Part shown: positions 59,896 to 64,000 of the stretch, piece after piece
Layout of the letters: each line of letters begins with the position of its first letter
How positions within the stretch are numbered: position 1 is the first letter of the stretch
Assembly (NCBI RefSeq): GCF_030063415.1
Contig: NZ_JASITA010000039.1
Coordinates: 1-64,000, forward strand
Reading direction: 5' to 3'
DNA length: 64,000 nucleotides
From: Streptomyces sp. H27-C3
GTDB taxonomy: Bacteria; Actinomycetota; Actinomycetes; Streptomycetales; Streptomycetaceae
Translations under genes and position numbers: made by a program
Notes under the pieces: model-generated
The model's database searches: none
Seen by the model: only the letters and a program-made list of their open reading frames with translations
What the model was told of the DNA's origin: nothing

Positions 59896-59916
59896 TACAG
59901 GCGACCGGGAGAAGCC

Positions 59917-61245
59917 ATGCGGAAATCAAAGTTGATCGGTGCGGGGCTCCTCGTGTCCTCGTTGGTCCTGACGGGCTGCTCGTCAGGACCCGTCGGGTCG
60001 AACGCCAAGCAGGACCCGGACGCCACCCTCGAACTGTGGACCAGAACCACGCCGGGCGGGCCCGGCGAGAAGGGCACGCTCCAGCTCGTGGCCGGTTTCG
60101 AGAATGCCACCGGCAAGAAGGTCAAGGTCACCGCGATCTTCGACGACTTCGAGACCAAGCTCCAGCAGCGCGCCGCCCAGAAGAACCTCCCCGACATCGT
60201 CCTGAACGACGTCACGCAGCTGGGCGCGATGCACAGCCAGGGCCTGGTCAGGGAGATCGACCTGAAGAAGATCAAGAGCAGCGGGGACATAGCCGCGCAG
60301 GGCCTCGCGTCCGGCAAGGCAGCCGACGGCAAGCAGTACGGCATCCCCTACTCGGCCCAGGCCAGCGCCCTGCTCATCCGCAAGGACTGGCGCGAGAAGC
60401 TCGGCCTGAAGGCCCCGAGCAGCTGGGACGAATTCGCCGCGATGGCCAGGAAGTTCACCACCGGGGACCCCGACGGCAACGGCAAGAGTGACACCCACGG
60501 GCTCGCCGCGCCGCTGTCCACCAAGCGCGGCTATGCCTCCTGGTACTTCTCCAACTTCCTCTGGGCGGCAGGCGGCGACTTCATCACCGAGGCGGGCAAG
60601 GGCACGTACAAGCCCTCGATGACGTCACCGCGGTCCGTCGAGGCCGTCCAGTGGTTCCGTGACCTCGGGTGCAAGGACAAGACCATCCAGCCCGGCGCCG
60701 TCACCATGGACTCCCCGCCCACCAACGAGACGTTCGAGGCCGGAAAGACCGGCATGTTCGTCGTCGGCCCCTACCTCCTGCCCCGCTTCGACGAGACCCT
60801 CGGCAAGGACAAGTACGAGGTCGTCCCCATGCCCAAGGGCCCCATGGACGCCACCGTGCTCGCCGAGGGCGGAACCGTCTATCTGATGGCCGGCTCCGAG
60901 AACCAGGCGGGCCAGGACGCCTTCGCCGACTTCGCGGTCTCCGTCGAGGGCCAGAAGATCGGCATGAAGGGCGAGACGGGGTACACCGTCCAGCTCCCGG
61001 TCAACACGACGGTCGACATCTCCGAAGTGCGCCCGGACCCCCGCTGGAAGACGTACGCGGACATTTACCGGTCCTCCGGCCGCTACGCGCCGTCCATCCC
61101 GAACTGGACCCCCGTGCGGCAGACCACCGCCGAGACCATCAACGCCCTGGTGGCCGACTGCGGCCTCGACACCAAGGCGGAACTGAAGGAACTGGACAGC
61201 AAGCTCCAGGGCATCCTCAACGAGCAGGGGATCGCCGCGTCATGA
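59917..61245 (+). CDS. sugar ABC transporter substrate-binding lipoprotein
   Basis: 442 residues. Lipoprotein signal with lipobox LVLTGC (Cys21) after a basic MRKSK start. The mature part is a family 1 carbohydrate-binding protein: LVAGFENATGKKVKVTAIFD, then PDIVLNDVTQLGAM, YGIPYSAQASALLIRKDW, and TFEAGKTGMFVVGPYLL. It is anchored outside the membrane and feeds the two permeases. No ATPase gene is present. In Streptomyces such transporters share a common MsiK ATPase. The fucosidase downstream suggests fucosides as cargo; that is inference. Confidence 0.93.
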   Translation: MRKSKLIGAGLLVSSLVLTGCSSGPVGSNAKQDPDATLELWTRTTPGGPGEKGTLQLVAGFENATGKKVKVTAIFDDFETKLQQRAAQKNLPDIVLNDVTQLGAMHSQGLVREIDLKKIKSSGDIAAQGLASGKAADGKQYGIPYSAQASALLIRKDWREKLGLKAPSSWDEFAAMARKFTTGDPDGNGKSDTHGLAAPLSTKRGYASWYFSNFLWAAGGDFITEAGKGTYKPSMTSPRSVEAVQWFRDLGCKDKTIQPGAVTMDSPPTNETFEAGKTGMFVVGPYLLPRFDETLGKDKYEVVPMPKGPMDATVLAEGGTVYLMAGSENQAGQDAFADFAVSVEGQKIGMKGETGYTVQLPVNTTVDISEVRPDPRWKTYADIYRSSGRYAPSIPNWTPVRQTTAETINALVADCGLDTKAELKELDSKLQGILNEQGIAAS

Positions 61246-62246
61246 GCGTCCACCAGGTGAAGCCGCCCGAGACCGGCACGGTCGACGCGGTGGGTGCCGC
61301 CGGTACGGAGAGCTCCACCGCCCGGACCGCGCCCCGGGCCGACGCCCTCTCGGCCAGGAGCGGCCGGCGGCACCGCAGCCGCAGAGGGGGCCGATGGTGG
61401 ACGCCCTGGCTGTTCCTGGCCCCGGCGCTGATCCTCTTCCTCTACTTCAAGTTCATCCCCATGGGCAACGCGGTCCTCATGTCCTTCCAGGACGTGCAGC
61501 CCTACCTCGGCAACCAATGGGTCGGCGGCAGCAACTACGCGACGATCCTTGCCTCGGACGGCTTCCGCGAGGCCGCCTGGCACACCGTGGTCCTCGCCGT
61601 CGGGCAGACCGCGGGCTGCATCCTCCTCGGGCTCGCCCTCGCCCTGCTCATGGAGGGGCAGAGCCGTCGGGTCAGCTTCATCCGCTCCGCCGCCTTCCTG
61701 CCGGTCGTGGTGCCGATCGCGGTGGTCGCCGAACTCTGGCGGATCATGTACCACCCCACCGGCGACGGCATGATGAACTCCCTCATCGGCCTGCTGGGAT
61801 TCGGCCCCTCGGGATTCATCAACGACCCGGACGCATCATTGGCCTCGATCATGCTCACCGGCATCTGGCGGGGCGCCCCCTACGACATGATGATCTTCCT
61901 CGCGGGTCTTTCGAGCGTCGACCGCGGCCTGTACGAGGCCGCGAAGGTGGACGGCGCCTCCAGATTCCGGCGGGTACGCCACGTCACCGTGCCGGGACTG
62001 CGGTCGGTCTTCTCCATCCTGTTCGTCCTCGCGGCCATCCGCGGCCTGCGGGTCTTCACCGAGGTCTTCCTGCTCACCAACGGCGGCCCCGACGGCTCCA
62101 CCGAAGTCGTCATGACGCTCATCTACAAGCTGGGCCTCGAACAGAACCGGCTGGGAGTCGGCGCGGCCGGCGCGGTCCTGCTGTTCTCCGTGACGTTCGT
62201 ACTGACCGTCTGCGTCCACCTGTTCCGACGGAGGGGAAACGAATGA
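61242..62246 (+). CDS. sugar ABC transporter permease 1 (MalF type)
   Basis: 334 residues with a ~55-residue basic cytoplasmic N-terminus and six helices. The EAA loop that docks the ATPase is YEAAKVDGASRFRRVRHVTV (about 229-248). ATG 61242 overlaps the preceding stop (ATGA). Helix 1 is WLFLAPALILFLYFKFIPMG. Confidence 0.93.
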   Translation: MSVHQVKPPETGTVDAVGAAGTESSTARTAPRADALSARSGRRHRSRRGGRWWTPWLFLAPALILFLYFKFIPMGNAVLMSFQDVQPYLGNQWVGGSNYATILASDGFREAAWHTVVLAVGQTAGCILLGLALALLMEGQSRRVSFIRSAAFLPVVVPIAVVAELWRIMYHPTGDGMMNSLIGLLGFGPSGFINDPDASLASIMLTGIWRGAPYDMMIFLAGLSSVDRGLYEAAKVDGASRFRRVRHVTVPGLRSVFSILFVLAAIRGLRVFTEVFLLTNGGPDGSTEVVMTLIYKLGLEQNRLGVGAAGAVLLFSVTFVLTVCVHLFRRRGNE

Positions 62247-63109
62247 GCGCGCCGACCGAGACCGCGCTGGGGCTGACCGAGAGCAGGAGCACGGGCAGCC
62301 GCGTACTCAAGGCGCTCACCTACGCCCTTGTCCTGCTGCTCTTCGCCGGGCCGCTGCTGGCCCTGCTCGTCGGAGCGTTCAACCACGTCAAGGACCCGAC
62401 GCAGCTGAGCGTCATCCCCTCCGGCGCAACCCTGGACAACTTCCGGGTGGCGTTCGACGAGGGCGTACTGAAGTACCTGCTGAACTCGTTCTTCGTGGTC
62501 GGCTTCGGGCTGCTGCTCCAGGTCGCGGTGTCCGTCCTGGCGGGCTACGCGCTGGCCAGGAAAGTCTTTCCCGGTATGACCGTGGTGTTCGTGGCCATCC
62601 TCGCGACACTCATGCTGCCGGAGGAGATCCTGGCCATCCCGCTGTCGCTGATCCTCGCCGACCTTCCCGTGGTGCACTTCAACCTCATCGGCACCCTCGC
62701 CGGGATGATCGTGCCGCTCGGCGCCTGGGCCTTCTCCATCCTGGTCATGACGGAGTTCATGAAGGACGTGCCCCGCGAGCTGGAGGAGGCCGCCCGCATC
62801 GACGGCGCGGGCGACCTGCGCATCTTCGCCCAGATCATCCTGCCGATGTGCAAGCCCGCCCTTGGCGTGATCGGCGTCTTCGGCTTCACCATGATCTGGG
62901 ACCAGTACCTGCTGCCCCTGCTCGTTGCGACGAACTCCTCCTCGTACACCCTCCCGCTGGCCCTGCGCACCCTGCGCATCGACCCCGCCGTCACACCAGG
63001 CGTGGTGATGGCCGCGTCACTGCTGGCGCTGCTGCCGTCGGTGGTCGTCTTCCTCTTCTTCCAGCGCTCCTTCGTGCACGGCCTGACCTCCGGAGCACTC
63101 AAGGGCTGA
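62243..63109 (+). CDS. sugar ABC transporter permease 2 (MalG type)
   Basis: 288 residues, six helices, EAA loop LEEAARIDGAGDLRIFAQII (about 175-194). Start ATG 62243 overlaps the first permease by four bases and follows GGAGGGG. It pairs with permease 1 to form the channel. Confidence 0.93.
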   Translation: MSAPTETALGLTESRSTGSRVLKALTYALVLLLFAGPLLALLVGAFNHVKDPTQLSVIPSGATLDNFRVAFDEGVLKYLLNSFFVVGFGLLLQVAVSVLAGYALARKVFPGMTVVFVAILATLMLPEEILAIPLSLILADLPVVHFNLIGTLAGMIVPLGAWAFSILVMTEFMKDVPRELEEAARIDGAGDLRIFAQIILPMCKPALGVIGVFGFTMIWDQYLLPLLVATNSSSYTLPLALRTLRIDPAVTPGVVMAASLLALLPSVVVFLFFQRSFVHGLTSGALKG

Positions 63110-63186
63110 CGCCACCGGCGACCCGCCGCATCACGACGAGATGACGGATGACGAGACAACGACATGACGACAAAGGAACGACGCCT

Positions 63187-64000
63187 GTGAGCGCGAGCAC
63201 CGACACCACCTGGTTCACCACCGACCGGCTCGGCATGTTCATCCACTGGGGGCTGTACGCACTCCCCGCACGGCACGATTGGGTCAAGAACCGGGAGCGG
63301 CTGACCGACGAGCAGTACCAGGTCTACTTCGACCAATTCGACCCCGACCGCTACGACCCGGCCGCGTGGGCCCGTACGGCAAAAGCGGCCGGCATGCGCT
63401 ACGTCGTCCTTACCACCAAGCACCACGACGGCTTCTGCCTCTGGGACAGCGCGCTCACCGACTACAAGGTCACCAAGACCCCGCACGGCCGCGACCTGGT
63501 CGGGCCCTTCGTCGACGCCTGCCGGGCCGAGGGCCTCAAGGTCGGCTTCTACTACTCGCTGATCGACTGGCACCACCCCGCTTTCCCCGTCGACGGCACC
63601 CACCCGCGACGCGACGACGCCGCGTACATCGAGGCCGCCGCCGACCGCGACATCCGCGACTACCAGGAGTATCTCCACGGCCAGGTGCGGGAGTTGCTCA
63701 CCTCCTACGGGACGATCGACTACCTCTTCTTCGACTTCTCCTACGCGGGCCGCGACGAGTGGTGGGGCGGCAAGGGACCCGACGACTGGGACTCGCACCG
63801 GCTGCTCGACCTCGTACGCGAACTCCAGCCCGGCATCCTGGTCAATGACCGGACCGGCATCCCCGGGGACTTCATCACCCCCGAGCAGTACCAGCCGTCG
63901 GGCCCGATGACCGACGGCGGCCGCCCGGTGCGGTGGGAGGCCTGCCAGACCCTGAACGGCAGTTGGGGGTACGACCGCGACAACCTCGACCACAAGAGCG
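63187..64000 (+). CDS. alpha-L-fucosidase (GH29), cut by window end
   Basis: The first 271 residues of a family 29 glycoside hydrolase. Seen: FTTDRLGMFIHWGLYALPAR, then YVVLTTKHHDGFCLWDSALT, and TIDYLFFDFSYAGRDEWW, in which the Asp after FF is the expected nucleophile. No signal peptide, so cleavage of fucosides occurs in the cytoplasm after import by the adjacent transporter. GTG 63187 has AAAGGA nine bases upstream. The gene continues beyond base 64000. Confidence 0.9.
   Translation, partial: MSASTDTTWFTTDRLGMFIHWGLYALPARHDWVKNRERLTDEQYQVYFDQFDPDRYDPAAWARTAKAAGMRYVVLTTKHHDGFCLWDSALTDYKVTKTPHGRDLVGPFVDACRAEGLKVGFYYSLIDWHHPAFPVDGTHPRRDDAAYIEAAADRDIRDYQEYLHGQVRELLTSYGTIDYLFFDFSYAGRDEWWGGKGPDDWDSHRLLDLVRELQPGILVNDRTGIPGDFITPEQYQPSGPMTDGGRPVRWEACQTLNGSWGYDRDNLDHKS

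Overview
The window is Streptomyces chromosome. The DNA is very GC-rich with strong third-position G/C bias, which is why long shadow frames run through most genes. Starts are a mix of ATG, GTG, TTG and probably one CTG. The gene content is also typical: a hopanoid operon, two conservons (GTPase/histidine-kinase-like modules found in actinobacteria), a c-di-AMP riboswitch in front of a cell-wall peptidase, and families named after S. coelicolor genes. The gene order around idi, hpnC-hpnO and the following regulator resembles the SCO6745-SCO6771 stretch of S. coelicolor. That comparison is from memory, not a computed alignment.

Layout. 1-24600 holds mixed core genes: a BCCT osmolyte transporter, an ABC-F ATPase, tex, DJ-1/GlxA proteins, an enoyl-CoA hydratase, an HdeD-like protein, a RsbW-like ATPase, idi, a CDF metal transporter and galE. 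It also holds a seven-gene, tightly overlapping cluster (16776-23810). That cluster encodes two CDP-alcohol phosphatidyltransferases, a sugar-1-phosphate-type nucleotidyltransferase, a glycerol-1-phosphate-dehydrogenase-like enzyme, a family 2 glycosyltransferase and a TagGH-like ABC exporter. It looks like a pathway that makes and exports an alditol-phosphate or phospholipid-linked glycopolymer. 24843-37001 is the hopanoid operon: hpnC, hpnD, a small protein, hpnE, a prenyl synthase, shc, hpnG, hpnH, a broken ispG, dxs and hpnO. It is followed by a cupin/XRE regulator with a double operator and a one-helix membrane protein. 37880-48161 holds a tyrosine phosphatase, a riboswitch-controlled M23 peptidase, a GDSL hydrolase, a PfkB kinase, a SIMPL protein, a TetR regulator, a Leu/Val-type dehydrogenase and a metallo-beta-lactamase-fold enzyme.

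48421-52477 is a chromosomal conservon (sensor ATPase, roadblock, DUF742, GTPase, GAF). Just beyond it an intact tRNA-Pro(GGG) carries a 43-bp 3' segment that is repeated exactly about 5.1 kb downstream. The interval between the copies holds a decayed tyrosine integrase and a second complete conservon, so it looks like a small integrated island whose cargo is a signalling module. The window ends with a 2-hydroxyacid dehydrogenase and a carbohydrate ABC transporter operon leading into an alpha-L-fucosidase cut by the window edge.

A recurring theme is gene decay by small deletions. Shortened, frameshifted or fused remnants include a D-amino-acid oxidase, an SCO6745-family protein, a methyltransferase joined to a GNAT, an MMPL joined to a TetR, an ispG that has lost its middle, a patatin, a transketolase piece next to an enolase-superfamily piece, the integrase and an MFS start. 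In most of them the surviving segments still read as good protein, so the losses look recent, or some single-base shifts could be assembly errors.
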